Origin: Theropithecus gelada
Lineage: Eukaryota > Chordata > Mammalia > Primates > Cercopithecidae
Length of the DNA stretch: 64,000 nucleotides
Reading direction: 5' to 3'
Assembly: GCF_003255815.1 (NCBI RefSeq)
Contig: NC_037682.1
Location: forward strand, 11,279,325-11,343,324
Position numbers and translations under genes: made by a program. Of this stretch, positions 1 through 11,999 are shown piece after piece (position 1 is the stretch's first letter; each line of letters begins with the position of its first letter). Below the pieces are notes generated by a model that was given only the letters and a program-made list of their open reading frames with translations, ran no database searches and had not been told where the DNA came from.

Positions 1-810
1 CACCATCAGCTGGGGCAGTGGCCTGAGGCCAGGCGACCAATATCCACTCCCTAAGGGCCTCACTGGATCCAGGTCACCCACAGGGGCTACAGCTAAAGCT
101 GACCCCGCCTTGGACCAGACTTCTCCAAACACGACTCCTTTCTCCCCACATCTCAGCCTCTTCCTTTCCTCTTATCCTAGTGACCCTCAGGGACTGCTCA
201 GAATGAGCCAACCTCAAAAGCATAGCCTGGGGGCAAGGGAGAGTGGGGGTGACTGCCCATTTATCAATCCCAGGACCCCATGTTGTGCTCACTCCCTCCC
301 CACAACTCCCCGCAGCAGAGTTAGTCCTTTGCAGGGAGAATCTGAAGCTTCCAAAGCCTAGTCCCTAACCTCACCTTAGCCTCCATCCCCCTCTCAAGCT
401 GCCCTGTGGCTAGGCTGGGAATGCAGCCCAAGGAGGGCTGGGGAGGTGGATGTGCAGGACCCTCCAGCAGTCCAGCCTTGAACATGCCGTCCCCTCCCCA
501 GGCCCCACCTGCCTTGGCCTAGAGCCTGGGGCTCCTAGTGAAGGAAGACACCCAACAATAACAAGCGGCCCAGGTCGGGGGTGGAGGAAAGGCTCTTCTG
601 GAAGGGGAAGAAGAGAACACTGGAATTTGTGCTGGCTGCAGGCAGCCCAGGTGCAGAGTTTGGCCAAGTTTAAATTCCATGAAACCTGCAGTGAGATAGC
701 TCAGGTTTCTGGTCTTCCTACCCCTTGGCCCTGGCTGTTGATGTTCTTCCAACCTCTCAAAAGGGGCTCTGGAGTGGGAGGAGCCACTGTGACTGGTCTC
801 TGGCCCCCAG

Positions 811-3750
811 GTGGACACCAGAGTCCATACGCTGGTTGGTCCTGACTGGAAAGTCCTCGAAGGCCCTGAAGATACTCCGGCGGGTGGCTGCCTTCAATGG
901 CAAGAAGGAAGAGGGAGAAAGGCTCAGCTTGGAGGTAGGGGCTGAGAAGGACTATAGCGTGGGAGCAGAACCCCTGTGCTCCACTCTGGGGCTGGCCCCT
1001 CCCCTTGCCTCTGTTTCCCTGGCTCACACCTGATTACCACATCTGATTCCCTGAGTTCCTCTAGAGGCACCAGGCCTGCATCTCCCTCTCTTCTTCCTGC
1101 CCACCAGCTGGTCATTAATGGCACCCCTCCCCCTCCTCTGCCCCAAGGAGCTCAAACTCAACCTGCAGAAGGAGATCTCCTTGGCCAAGGCCAAGTACAC
1201 CGCAGCTGACCTGTTCCGGATACCCATGCTGCGCCGCATGACCTTCTGTCTTTCCCTGGCCTGGTAACCCACCTCCTCCCTGCCCACACCCTGCCAAGGC
1301 AGGGGTGATAGACAAGGCCTCCAGCAGGCTCACCTAAGGGCAAGGCCTACGGCATCTGAAAGAGAAGTCAGGGGATCCCCTCTCCTGGGCCACCACAGCC
1401 CAGCCCCAACCCCAGAAATCTGCTGCATTCCTGCCCCACACTCGGGTCCAGCCATCAGGGTCTGCTTCCTTCTGGGGTCACAATGCCCCACTCCTCACCC
1501 CCAGGACAAATGCTCTAGACACCTTCCCCAGTTCACATCCCTGCTGTTCAGTGTCCCCACACTCTCCCTCTCTGTCACTGCCCCGCTCTGGGTCAGCTCT
1601 GCCCTCTGGAACCCCACAGAGCAAGGCTAGACCAATGGGTTTCAGACTTGAAGACAAAAATTATATTTCTCTCAAGTTTTCTCCTCTGTCTGACTTTCTC
1701 CAGCTCCCTGAAAGCCCTTTCTGTGACCTGGCTTCTGCTTCCCATCCTGGCCATTTCTTTGTGAATAGGATTCAATTTATCCAGGAACCCTTCAAAGGGA
1801 TCCCACAGTTCAGAGAGAGGAAGGAAAACATGTGACCCAGGCATACAGCTCTATGCTCACCTCCCCAGTCTGGATGTTAAACTGCTACCCAACCAAGAGA
1901 GATCATTTACTGCCTCCTTTGGTCTCCGAGATTCCCTTCAGTCCTGATCTTCTCTAGAGTCAGTTATCAGCACCTTTGCCACCACACCCTGGACCATGCC
2001 CACGTCAGACATGACCAATCAATCACAGCGCTTTCTCCCTGAGCCCAGACACGATCTCAGAGACCTCAAAAGGACACTCAAATAGCCCCTATCATCAGAT
2101 GCAGTTGGCACAAGAAGTGAAGCTATTCATCATCCTGGTGACCCAATGACCAGCATGGGGAGTGGCCTCTGCCTGGCTGCAGGTGCTAACCAATCCTTCT
2201 CTGCCTCTCAGGTTTGCTACCGGTTTTGCCTACTATAGTTTGGCTATGGGTGTGGAAGAATTTGGAGTCAACCTCTACATCCTCCAGATCATCTTTGGTG
2301 GGGTCGATATCCCAGCCAAGTTCATCACCATCCTCTCCTTAAGCTATCTGGGCCGGCATACCACTCAGGCCGCTGCCCTACTCCTGGCAGGAGGGGCCAT
2401 CTTGGCTCTCACCTTTGTGCCCTTGGGTGAGAGACTGGGGCTACCCCAGAACCCTCTGGAAGAGGCTGCCAGGTTGGGCACCAGGGACTTCACTGCTAGC
2501 TCTGCCGCTAAGTCACTGTGTTACCTTGAGCAGGTCACTGCACTCTCTGGGGCTCAGGGTCTCTCATCTAGAAAATAACTCAACTGGGCTAGATGACATC
2601 AAAGCTTCTTTCCAGATCTGACTTGGACTGGGCAAAGCACGGTGGTATATGGATAGTGTGAAAATTTTTGAAGTATTGAGAGTATCCTGAGTGATATCAC
2701 TGTAGAGGATAAGCTGAGATGGTAAAATGACAGAGCTCATGCTCAAGAAAGACCCCACAACCTACTCCATCATGACCATGGTAAAGCTATGCTTATTTTA
2801 TATGGGTGTTAGTTGGTTGATACACCTATATCCTTCCAGAAGAACTTGAGGTATTTTAAGACAAGAACAAGAACATATACAACAAAATATAAATGGAAAT
2901 AGAGGATCAGAGGCAGGGGAAAACACAAACATAGCAGGATACAAGCATGCAAAGCATTAGGAATACCAGAAAGACTATTACTCAGCTTTAAGTTTGGATC
3001 TGAGCTTCCTGGAAGCCAAAGCAAAAAGGGAGACAAGATCAGCTAAGGAGTGAGAACTCGTAGGTGCTCCTGAACCCCGAGGCCCACCACATTTTCTTCC
3101 CTCTGCAGACTTGCAGACCGTGAGGACAGTATTGGCTGTGTTTGGGAAGGGATGCCTATCCAGCTCCTTCAGCTGCCTCTTCCTCTACACAAGTGAATTA
3201 TATCCCACAGTCATCAGGTAGGTGCTGGACCTGGGGCCAGGCCCAGCCAGAGGACACAAGTCAGGTGGGACTGTGGCATTTTCCTCTCCTCTGCCCAGGG
3301 GAGCCATCCTTTATGAACCCCACACACAGGCTGCCAATCCCTACTCTGAACCCTCGCAGGCAAACAGGTATGGGCGTAAGTAACCTGTGGACCCGTGTGG
3401 GAAGCATGTTGTCCCCGCTGGTGAAAATCACGGGTGAGGTACAGCCCTTCATCCCCAATATCATCTACGGGATCACCGCCCTCCTCGGGGGCAGTGCTGC
3501 CCTCTTCCTGCCTGAGACCTTGAATCAGCCCTTGCCAGAGACTATCGAAGACCTGGAAAACTGGTCAGTCACTGCCTCTGGCCCCATCAGTGCTCCTCCC
3601 TGGGGAAGCAGGTCTGGGCCCAGGGCTTTTCCTGAGCTCTCTGTCCCTAGGTCCCTGCGGGCAAAGGAGCCAAAGCAGGAGCCAGAGGTGGAAAAGGCCT
3701 CCCAGAGGATCCCTCTGCAGCCTTACGGACCAGACCTGGGCTCCAGCTGA
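811..3750 (+). CDS. SLC22A8: SLC22A8 (organic anion transporter 3, OAT3), last six coding exons; 5' part lies before the window
   Basis: Major facilitator superfamily, SLC22 organic anion/dicarboxylate exchanger of the basolateral membrane of kidney proximal tubule. Coding exons seen: 811-934, 1148-1263, 2212-2426, 3109-3217, 3360-3563 and 3651-3750, each bounded by AG/GT and joining in frame; the stop TGA is 3748-3750. They encode the middle loop ([11 protein letters not shown]), transmembrane segments 7-12 and the tail ending DLGSS, as in human OAT3. The basic residues known to matter for anion transport in OAT3 are present: Lys in VDIPAK (human 370) and Arg in LWTRVGS (human 454). The exon pattern 124/116/215/109/204 nt is nearly identical to SLC22A6, as expected for tandem duplicates. 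Exons 1-4 are outside the window, so the start cannot be judged. Introns hold mostly unique sequence plus one MIR. No disabling change is seen in the visible part. Confidence 0.97.
2485..2625 (+). repeat. MIR element in SLC22A8 intron
   Basis: Degenerate MIR core: the pattern of losing track at 'cactgtgttaccttgagc', then 'ggctcagggtctctcatct', then 'gggctagatgacatc' follows the MIR consensus in the plus orientation. The rest of this intron (to 3108) shows no repeat that I recognise. Confidence 0.5.
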
Positions 3751-4158
3751 GGACAACGGAACCCCCTTTCCCTGCCCTCCAGAGACTGATCCTAGCCAGG
3801 CACCTTAGGGGTACAGGGAGGCCCCAGATAGGTCCACCCTCCTAGGATGAAGCCTTCTGAGAGCTTGGTGAAGGTGTCTCCATCACCACCACCAGAGCCT
3901 CCTGCCCAGCCCTGGACAGTTCAAAGGTTCAGCCATAGACCTTTCCATACCCATCCCTGCCCTTGTTCTCTCTGCAACCCAGGCCCTGCCATTCTTCTGT
4001 CCAGCCCTTCCCCGCTGGCCACCTTCCTCCACTGTCCTGGTTCTCTTCCCCTGAGGTCCCCTGATGTCCCCTGGCTCAGTCCTAACAAGACTGAGTCTTA
4101 ACAAGATAAGAAGTCCTCCCCTTCTTGACTCCCACACTTTTCTTTGATGGGAGGTTTC

Positions 4159-4164
4159 AATAAA
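4159..4164 (+). promoter_or_regulatory. SLC22A8: SLC22A8 poly(A) signal AATAAA
   Basis: A canonical AATAAA lies about 410 bases after the SLC22A8 stop codon. Transcript cleavage is expected about 15-25 bases further on, making 3751 to about 4180 the 3' UTR. Confidence 0.75.
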
Positions 4165-4769
4165 CAGCAATAAGAACTCAAGCCATGATGTTCAGGAGTG
4201 GGGGTGGGGATGGGAGCTGGCCACTGTGTGGACATGTGAGCATGCACATCTGTCCATCCACACTTTCATGTACGACAGGCCTGTGTACAGGCACCACAGG
4301 TACATGCAAGCTGGACTGATGTGAACATGAGCAAGCACGTGTGAGTGCTCTGAGGTGTGTACACCACACCTGTGCATGAAAATACATATGTGTGTCTACA
4401 TGTCCCAGTATGCATGTGAGCAGATGACTGACCAAGCCCAGAGTGGCTGCAGACAGAAGCCAGAGCCCCACCAATCCTGATTCCCTTCCCCTGATCACCC
4501 CAAATCTCTGACCTATATCTCAGCCCCATGCCCAACAGAGAGTTTTTCTCCTGTTAACTGAGAAAACTACAATGGTAGTTGACCGCTGTCAGTGTCTGCT
4601 GCCATGTTCCCGGTTCCCTCCAGCCGCAGGAGAACAGCCAGTCCCTCCACATCCAGCCTCTCCCACCGGCAGCCATCCCTTTCCCTCTGGGGTCTCTGCC
4701 CATTCCCTCTATCCTGGCTGCTGCCCATCACCAGTTAAATAAGCTTAGGCTTCTCCCAACTTAACAAAA

Positions 4770-5215
4770 ATCAAAGCAAACACATGCCAGGCTGCTGTAT
4801 CTCCTTCCAGGGGCCACACTGGCCCTTTCTCCCCTTTGAAGCCAGACTTCATAAAGGAACTGTCTGCCTCCCTGTATCTACCTTCTAGCCTCATACATCT
4901 CCCCCACTGCACTCCGGCCCCTACCCCTTCTCCCCTTGGAACTGCTTTCACCAAGAACGCTCATCACCTCCCTGTGCTGAATCCATAAGTCACTCTTCAG
5001 CCCTCCTCTTACTGCCCTTTCGGCAGATTTGGTCCTACTGGTCACTCTCTTCTTCCTTGGTTTCTGAGAGGCCATGTGTTTGCAGCTCCCTCCCACACAC
5101 TGGCTACTCCTTCTCAGGCCCCTCTGGGGTATCCTGTAAATGCTGCAGTGTTCACTTTTGCCTATCCTGCCCCAACCCCTTCTCTAAGGATCTGCATCCC
5201 CAGAATCTGCCAACT
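4770..5215 (+). repeat. L2 LINE fragment (reverse transcriptase part)
   Basis: The text 'gaactgctttcaccaagaacgc' through 'tggctactccttctcaggcc' follows the L2 ORF2 consensus for the reverse transcriptase region, heavily mutated. A further short L2-like piece is at about 5690-5780. Confidence 0.5.
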
Positions 5216-6194
5216 GAACAGTTCCATGACCCACCATCTCTGGTAGTGACCAACTAGACCAGAGAGCACTCCAGATCCAAATCTCATTGATCACATACTC
5301 TTTCCTAGGCTAGGATTTGAGATCTTAGAGGTTCTTATCCATCTCTTTGTCCTTGCCGTGGGAAGGCAAGCTAGCATGAGGCTAGGCTGGCCCAGACGCA
5401 GATAGAGCAGACAAGGCCAGTTGCAGCAAGAGAGTACGGCAGGCGCACAGAGAAAAAGAGAACAAGAGACCACATGGGCCCAGATGAAAAGAGCTGGTGA
5501 GGCGACTTCCACTGGTTCTTAACGAATTCCAGGTCTCGGTTCCTCATCAGCCCTGGATGCGCTTTTTACCTTGGGATTCTATGAAATATCCCTGAATTCT
5601 CCAAATAAATTCCCCTTTCTGTTTAAGCTAACTTGATGGGCTGCTCCTTGTAACCAAACAGCTCCAAAAGCAGATCCTCTCCCTCTATCGTCTCTTCAAC
5701 ACTGATGTTCCCCAGGAATCTTTCCTAGGACCTCTTCCTGTAACATTCTTCTCCAGCACTGTCCAGGGGAAATAGAGTGTAAGCCACGTATGTAATTCTA
5801 AATCATCTAGTAGCCATTTTTAAAAAGCTAAAAGAAAACAGGTGAGATTAATCTTGAGTATATTATATATATAATATAATAATATTTGTTTGGCCCAGTA
5901 TCTTCAAATATTGCATTTCAGGATTAATCAATATGAACATTATTAATTAGATATTTTATAACCTTAAATTCAAACTAAGTCTTCAAATTCTGGTGTGTAT
6001 TTTCCACTAGCAGCATATTTCAGTTTGGACTAACTCAATTCAAGCACTCAGTAGTGGCTACTGGCTACCACATTGGACAACTCAGACATACTACAGGGCT
6101 TTAATTATCAGACACAGAGCTAATTACTCTCAAATCTGTATTTAGATATTTGAGAGACAGCTTAATAAATATGAAAGGGGTCGTGTTGTACCCC

Positions 6195-6480
6195 TGCTTC
6201 AACATTCTGGTGACTTCCCACTGGGATAAAATCTAAAGTCTTTCACAAGGCCTGCCATGACCAGGCCCAACCTGCCTCAACAGCTTTGGTTTTTAACACT
6301 CTCTACCTTGTACCCAGAAATCCAGCCTCCACTGACTTTTTTCAGATCCTAGACTGCCTCTGCTCTTCACCATGTCCAGCGCTTGGCTTCTCCCCATCCA
6401 ACTCCACGGCACTTGGCTCACACCAACTCATCCTTAAGGCCTAGCTTGGATGGATTCCTCTGAAAAGCCTTCTGGGACTC
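6195..6480 (+). repeat. L2 LINE 3' fragment
   Basis: Matches the L2 3' region in order: 'gggataaaatctaaagtc', 'aaggcctgccatgaccagg', 'tccttaaggcctagcttgg', 'gaaaagccttctgggactcc'. Together with the piece at 4.8-5.2 kb it may derive from one old insertion. Confidence 0.6.
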
Positions 6481-7869
6481 CCCGCCCGCCCCAGAGCCTG
6501 GGTTGGGTATCTGCTTATCAGACAATGAACTATGATCACAGTCGTGTCTTAGTGGGTGTTTGCCTGGAAGCAGACTCCAAGACAAGAATTTGAGTCCAAG
6601 TACCATAGATGATTTGGCAGGAGATCCTAGAAAGCATAAGTAGGGGAAGTCAGGGGTAAGTCAGGGAAGAGAATCAAGAGGCAAGAAGAAAAAGAATGAG
6701 AAGGGAAGAAGGGTCTCCCATCCCAGCCCATCTGTCACCCAGCCACGTGGGAAGCTGCTGGGACTGGCCATTTGTGATCATTTTGGATGCAGGACTCCCT
6801 CTTGCCCACCTGTAGATAACCTGGGGCTGGCACCTAGGACCAGCCTTGTGCCACACTGCCCCCTGAGATCTGGCCCTTATGCTGAAAGTGCTATGGGGTT
6901 GAATGGGGAGAAGCCACCTAGTTTCTATCTTGGAACCTGGTTTCTACCTATAGAGTTTCTACCTTGGAGCCTAGGATCAGCTGACAACAGAGCCAGCAAT
7001 GCCTCCCCTTCGTTTGACTGGGTCTCAACCTGGAGGGAGAAGGACTAGGCTCAGGGAGGAACACTGACCCTGCCATGCCCCCATCTTTCAGCTGTCCAGA
7101 ATTCAGAGTGGTTGCCAGGATGTCCCGGCCATGACTATTCCTGTGCTGCTTCGGGGTGCTTATTGCAAGGACATGCATGACGGGAAGGGAAGACACCCAG
7201 GAAAATGCTTTCCAGGTACATGGTCAGGACTCATGGTGAACTGGGATGTTGGTCAGGACAAACCGGCCACTCACAAGACCGGTTCTTCTTGCAATCCCCA
7301 AATCCCCATTCTGGATTCTTCCTCCTCTCCATTGCTGCTTATTCCTCTACAGCCCCAGCTCCACTTGCTTTTTCTACTCCCTCCCTTCTGTCCCTAAGCA
7401 GGGACTCCACCTGGCTCGATGCATGGAGATCCAATATGGAGCACCACTTTTGGGCAGAGTCCTCATGCTGTGTCAACTCACAGGTCACTGGCCTCATGTC
7501 CAGTCTATAAATGGCAGTCTTTGGAGGAATTTCTAATTTCTGCACCATCCATCAGCCAGGATAATCAGGCCACAAGGCACAAAGCTCACAGTGTATCTCA
7601 GAATTCCTTACTCAGAATGTTGCGAGGGGCCTGGCACACACTTGGAATCTGCTGGACTCCTCCCCAAGTCAATCATTTCAAACCCATGGTTAGGGCACGT
7701 GATCTAAGCAAGACTGTTTTATATGATCTGTAAATTATTTATTTGAAACGTCTCACAAAAGAATAAAAACCAAAATCACAGGTAGTCCCACACTTTAAAT
7801 CCCATGTATATAATGGAATAAAGTTATACAAAATCAGGACTTCTCCCAGAAAATCTGGGATATGTGGTG

Positions 7870-8045
7870 GCTGCTGGCATGGTAGGAAGAACAATGGAGT
7901 CCAAAGAGTTGAGTTCCAGACTTGCTTGCTGTGTGATCATGGACAAATTCTTTGCCTGCTCTGGGCCTTGGTCTCCTTATGTGTACAATGAGACGTTTTT
8001 ACCTGAGTGATAGTGTTCAACTTAGATGGCATGTGGTTCTATGGC
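7870..8045 (+). repeat. MIR element
   Basis: Contains the MIR core order: 'ttgagttccagacttgcttgc', 'gtgtgatcatggacaaattc', 'gggccttggtctccttatg', then an 'acaatgaga' step. Old and diverged. Confidence 0.65.
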
Positions 8046-9548
8046 TCTGGGCCAATCAGAGATTCCCAGATTTGACCCTTTCTCAGTAAGTATGACCAGA
8101 ATTTAAGTCTACATTCCAGTCAGCACAAGGAAGTGCAATTGTGAGGTTTCAGTGGCCCAGAAGTTTCCCCTAAGGGACAGTTCCTGGCTCTGGAAATCAC
8201 TTGCCATGCGAGTATGCCCATCCAGAAACTCTCCATGAGCCAGGAGGCTGCTGGGAACCCCTTGCCACTCAGATGATCCCAGGACCCAAACACAATTCAG
8301 GGCCCAGAGTCTCCAATGGAGGTTTTTCCAGACTCAGCCAGGCTCGGAGCTCCTCAGGCAGTCAGGAGGGAGCTCTTCTCCAAGGCGGGGTTGGCACAGG
8401 CTTAGAGAGGGAGGGTGCTTGTAGGGGCCCACCATCCCCTGCTGCCCTCAACACTCCACCCACTCCCCCATGAGGGCACCAGGTCCTAGCAGGAGACTGG
8501 CTCCACAGTCCCCAAGCTGTTTGTCCAGCTGTCCTCGCAACCCCAGACCACAGGACTCTTATGTATCTTGGCCTGGAGAATGTTGTCAGGCATCTGGATA
8601 CCCACTGGGTCCCAGCCCAGAACCAACACCAGGTGGGAGGGGGAAGGCTGGGTTGAGTTGCATCCCTTTCTGGGCCTCCCCTTTTCTCTTTTGTACAAAT
8701 GAGCCCAGATAATTTCCAAAACCCTTTGGGCTGGGCAGTCTACACCTCAACAGCAGCAGTTAAGAACTCAGCTTTGAAGTTAGACAGAATAGGTCTGAAG
8801 CAATCAAAGACTTCATGGATCTCAGGGTCCTGATGAATGATAAATACCCTCCCAGCTTCAGGCACAAGACTGAAGTTTGCATAAACTACACAACATGAAC
8901 AGGGCATCTCGACTTCTAACGAGAGAAGTTGGACATCAAACTACATCCCTTCAACAGCAAGACGGAGATTTCTGCCCCAAAGAATTGAGAAACATCCTTT
9001 CTTCTCATGACCCTTGGCATCGGCTCATTTGTATAGGACCTAGAGTGCTTTCTGTAAAACGATGGAACCCTAATCATCCATCATGTTTAGACACATGCCA
9101 AGAGAATGACAAAGCTAGGTGGAGGGGCAGTCAGCAGGAGCCAGGTTACCTAGAGGGACAGTTAGAGACCCAGAATGGAAACACACCATAAAGGGCAAGG
9201 AAGAGTCCAGCATGGTAAGCCAAGCTCAACAGTCAAGCTAGGACATAGTGGAGAAGGGTGTTAGAGCAGACACAGGAAGATCGGTTTCCTGATTCAGCCA
9301 CCCCAGTGGTGGAAGTGGCTGGGTGGGCCCAGGCTGGGGAAGAGCTGCAGGCCTTTGGAGGCCAGGTTATCCAGCTGTCCTCCAGCAGAACAAGGAGGAG
9401 GAGGATTTCTCTTCCTTGCCTTCCAAAACATTTTCTTCACAAAATGAGATCCTGGGGGTTCCTGGAAATATTTTGATAGGAGTCATCTTTCCTTGACCAA
9501 GCAGGTATAAGATTGATTACTAAACACACAAACTCTGCAACATCTTTT

Positions 9549-9846
9549 TTTTTTTTTTTTTTTTTTTTCCTTTTTTAATGAAGTCTCACTCTGTTGCCCA
9601 GACTGGAGTGCAGTGGCGTGATCTCAGCTCACTGCAACCTCCACCTCCCAGGTTCAAGCAATTCTTCTGCCTCAGCCTTTTGGAGCAGCTGGGATTACAG
9701 GTGCGCACCACCTAATTTTTGTATTTTTAGTAGAGATGGGGTTTCACCATGTTAGTCAGGATGGTCTCAAACTCCTGACCTTGTGATCTGCCTGCCTCAG
9801 CCTCCCAAAGTGCTGGGATTATAAGCATGAGCCACTGTGCCCGGCC
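9549..9846 (-). repeat. Alu, minus strand, with target-site duplication
   Basis: Full-length Alu read backwards, from a T run to CCCGGCC. It is flanked by the 13-base duplication TGCAACATCTTTT at 9536-9548 and 9847-9859, which shows a classic L1-driven insertion. Confidence 0.95.
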
Positions 9847-9863
9847 TGCAACATCTTTTAAGG

Positions 9864-10088
9864 TAGCGTTTCTCAATCTCAGCACCACTGACATTTGGGG
9901 GTCTAGATATTTCTTTGTTGTGGGGGCCTGTCCTGTGCATTGCAGGATATTCAGCGGCATCCCTAACCTCTACCCACTAAAAGCCAGTAGCACCACCACC
10001 ATCCTGAGTCGTGACAACCAAAAATATCTCCAGACATTGCCAAGTGTCCCCTGGGGGGCAAAATCACCCTCAGTCAAAAATCACTCTT
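9864..10088 (+). mobile_element. MER20 DNA transposon copy (hAT-Charlie type)
   Basis: About 225 bases following the MER20 consensus: 'tttctcaatctcagcaccac', 'attctttgttgtggggg'-like text, 'gtgcattgcaggatattc', 'ctccagacattgccaagtg' and a degenerate terminal inverted repeat. The family name is from memory; non-autonomous DNA transposon origin is clear. Confidence 0.75.
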
Positions 10089-10184
10089 CTTCGGATAAGA
10101 TGTACTTAGACACATTTTCCTTCTAAAATCAATGTGATAGTCTCACCTTTTCACCAGAAACAAACAAGAAGAGTCAGTAACCAC

Positions 10185-10405
10185 TGAATTATAGGGCATC
10201 TGAGCTACTTTAAGCTTCTTATCTATATTAGTTCATTTAATGCTCCAAAAACTCAAGGCAGCAAACGCAGCTATTATCCCCATCTTGCAAATGAGGACAC
10301 TGAGGTACAGAGGAGTTTAGTCACTTGCCCCTGGTTCCACAGCCAATAAGTGTGGAGTGAGGGTGTGGGTCCAAGTAGACTGACTCCAGAGTCCATGTTT
10401 TATAT
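10185..10405 (-). repeat. MIR element, minus strand
   Basis: Reverse-complement MIR: 'tattagttcatttaatgctc', 'tattatccccatcttgcaa', 'aggagtttagtcacttgcc', 'actgactccagagtcc'. Confidence 0.7.
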
Positions 10406-10652
10406 AATATGAATTGCACAAGTTAATAACAAGAAGCTGCCACCTACTGTCTCTCAGTGTCCCCAATCTGGGATCCAACCAACTGGATCCCATGGAAGCC
10501 CATCCAATCAGAGCTCCACACTTCCCTGATCACATGTGACTCAGGAGCCAAAACTCTGTTGGAGGAATTCATGTCATTGAATTCATGTCATCTTAGAGTT
10601 GTGGCTAAAAATACAGTAAGTTCATGCTCATTGTTTTAAAAAATAACACTAT

Positions 10653-10950
10653 GGCTGGGCGCAGTGGGTTACTCCTGTAATCCCAGCAATTTGGAAGGCT
10701 GAGGCAGGTGGATTGCTTGAGCCCAGGAGTTCAAGACCAGCCTGGGCAACATGGCAAAACCACATCTCTTAAAAATAAATAAATAAATACATGTGTACCG
10801 GTGCGCACATGTAGTTCTAGCTACTCAGGAAGCTGAACTGGGAAGATCACCTGAGACCAGGGAGGTCAAGGCTGCAGTGTGCCAAGACTGTGCCACTGCA
10901 CTCCAGCCTGGATGACAGAGTGAGATCCTATCTCAAAAATAAAGCAAAGA
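10653..10950 (+). repeat. Alu, plus strand
   Basis: Begins GGCTGGGCGCAGTGG and ends in an A-rich tail. Left arm tail is replaced by an AAATAAATAAAT linker. It stands head to tail with the next Alu. Confidence 0.9.
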
Positions 10951-11275
10951 GGCCAGTCGTGGTGGCTCACGCCTGTAATCCCAGCATTTTGGGAGGCCGA
11001 GGGGGGCAGATCATCTGAAGTCAGGAGTTCGAGACCAGCCTGGCCAACATGGTGAAACCCCATCTCTACTAAAAATAACAAAAATTAGCCACGCGTGGTA
11101 GCACATGCCTGTAATCCTAGCTACTCAGGAGGCTGAGGCACAAGAATCGCTTGAACCTGGGAGGTGGAGGTTGCAGTGAACTGAGATTGCACCATTGCAC
11201 TCCAGCCTGGGCAACAGAGTAAGACTGTGTCAGAAAAGAAAAGAAAAGAAAAGAGAAAAGGAGGTGAGGGGAGGG
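10951..11275 (+). repeat. Alu, plus strand
   Basis: Complete Alu starting GGCCAGTCGTGGTGG directly after the previous one, ending in an AAAAG-type tail that runs into a partly duplicated right arm. Confidence 0.92.
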
Positions 11276-11371
11276 GAGATTGCACCATTGCACTCCAGCC
11301 TGGGCAACAGAGTGAGACTGTGTCAGAAAAGAAAAAAAAAAAGAAAAGAGAAATGAAAAGAAAAGGAAAGA
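11276..11371 (+). repeat. Tandem duplicate of an Alu right-arm end plus tail
   Basis: About 60 bases (from 'gattgcaccattgcactcc' to 'gtgtcagaaaag') are repeated almost exactly from 11184-11240, followed by an A/G-rich simple repeat. This is a local duplication of the end of the preceding Alu. Confidence 0.85.
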
Positions 11372-11584
11372 GACACTTTGGACAGAAGACGATATGACTA
11401 GGGGAAAATCCAACCCTTGGAAGGGCCAGAAGAGCCACTGCAGAACCACCCCACGTTGTGTATGACATTGGTCTTAGGTCCCACTCCAAGAGCAGCCTCT
11501 GACCACTGTTGTTTCTTCCAACTGAACAAGCCCGTGGTTCTATAAGATGCGAGCTGTCCCCAGAAGAACAACGACTGGGGCTGT

Positions 11585-11765
11585 CACATTTAGCAAATAA
11601 GGATACAGGGTGCCCAGTCAAATTTGCATTTCAAATCAACGAAGAATTTTTTAGTATAAGTATGTCCCATGCAATATTAGAGACATACTCATACTTTTAA
11701 AAATTCTTCATTGACCTAAAATGCAAATTTGATTGGGCACCCTGTAATTTCCCTGGCAACCCTTC
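11585..11765. mobile_element. Palindromic DNA-transposon relic (MER53-like MITE)
   Basis: The two halves are reverse complements: GGGTGCCCAGTCAAATTTGC near 11618 pairs with GCAAATTTGATTGGGCACCC near 11725, and the arms continue to a short loop with TATGTCCCATGCAATAT. The outer ends read 'atttagcaaataagg' and 'cctggcaaccctt'. I assign it to MER53 from memory; the palindrome itself is plain. Confidence 0.75.
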
Positions 11766-11999
11766 CCAAAGGCAGACTATTTGGATCTCATCCACTAAAA
11801 AGGGCAGAAACTCCTCAAGAGGCCACCACACTTCCCAGAGCCCAGTCTCATTCTTAAAAGAAAGACAAATAGATCCAATAGATCCTACTCTGGCTCCTCC
11901 TACCCCCAGACGCCCAGATGCCCCCCCAATACACCCCTCTCCCCACTCCTGCTTCAGTCCACCCTCTCCTGCCCTTTATAACCACTTGGAGAAATTCCA

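Larger units (their letters stand above)
4181..9535. other. Intergenic region SLC22A8 to SLC22A6, first part, no gene seen
   Basis: No conserved exon or RNA gene is visible. It holds a loose ACATGTG-rich stretch (about 4220-4420), several old L2 pieces and a MIR (listed separately), and otherwise unique sequence including an AT-rich patch near 5820-5960. Open frames here are short and resemble no protein I know. Confidence 0.6.

Noticed and set aside
3142..3750. Single 202-codon frame at the end of SLC22A8
   Set aside because: It crosses introns by chance; the true coding parts are exons 8-10 with GT/AG borders.
11121..11621. 166-codon minus-strand open frame
   Set aside because: Translates Alu sequence (the usual CCPGWSAMVQS phrase) and its tail.
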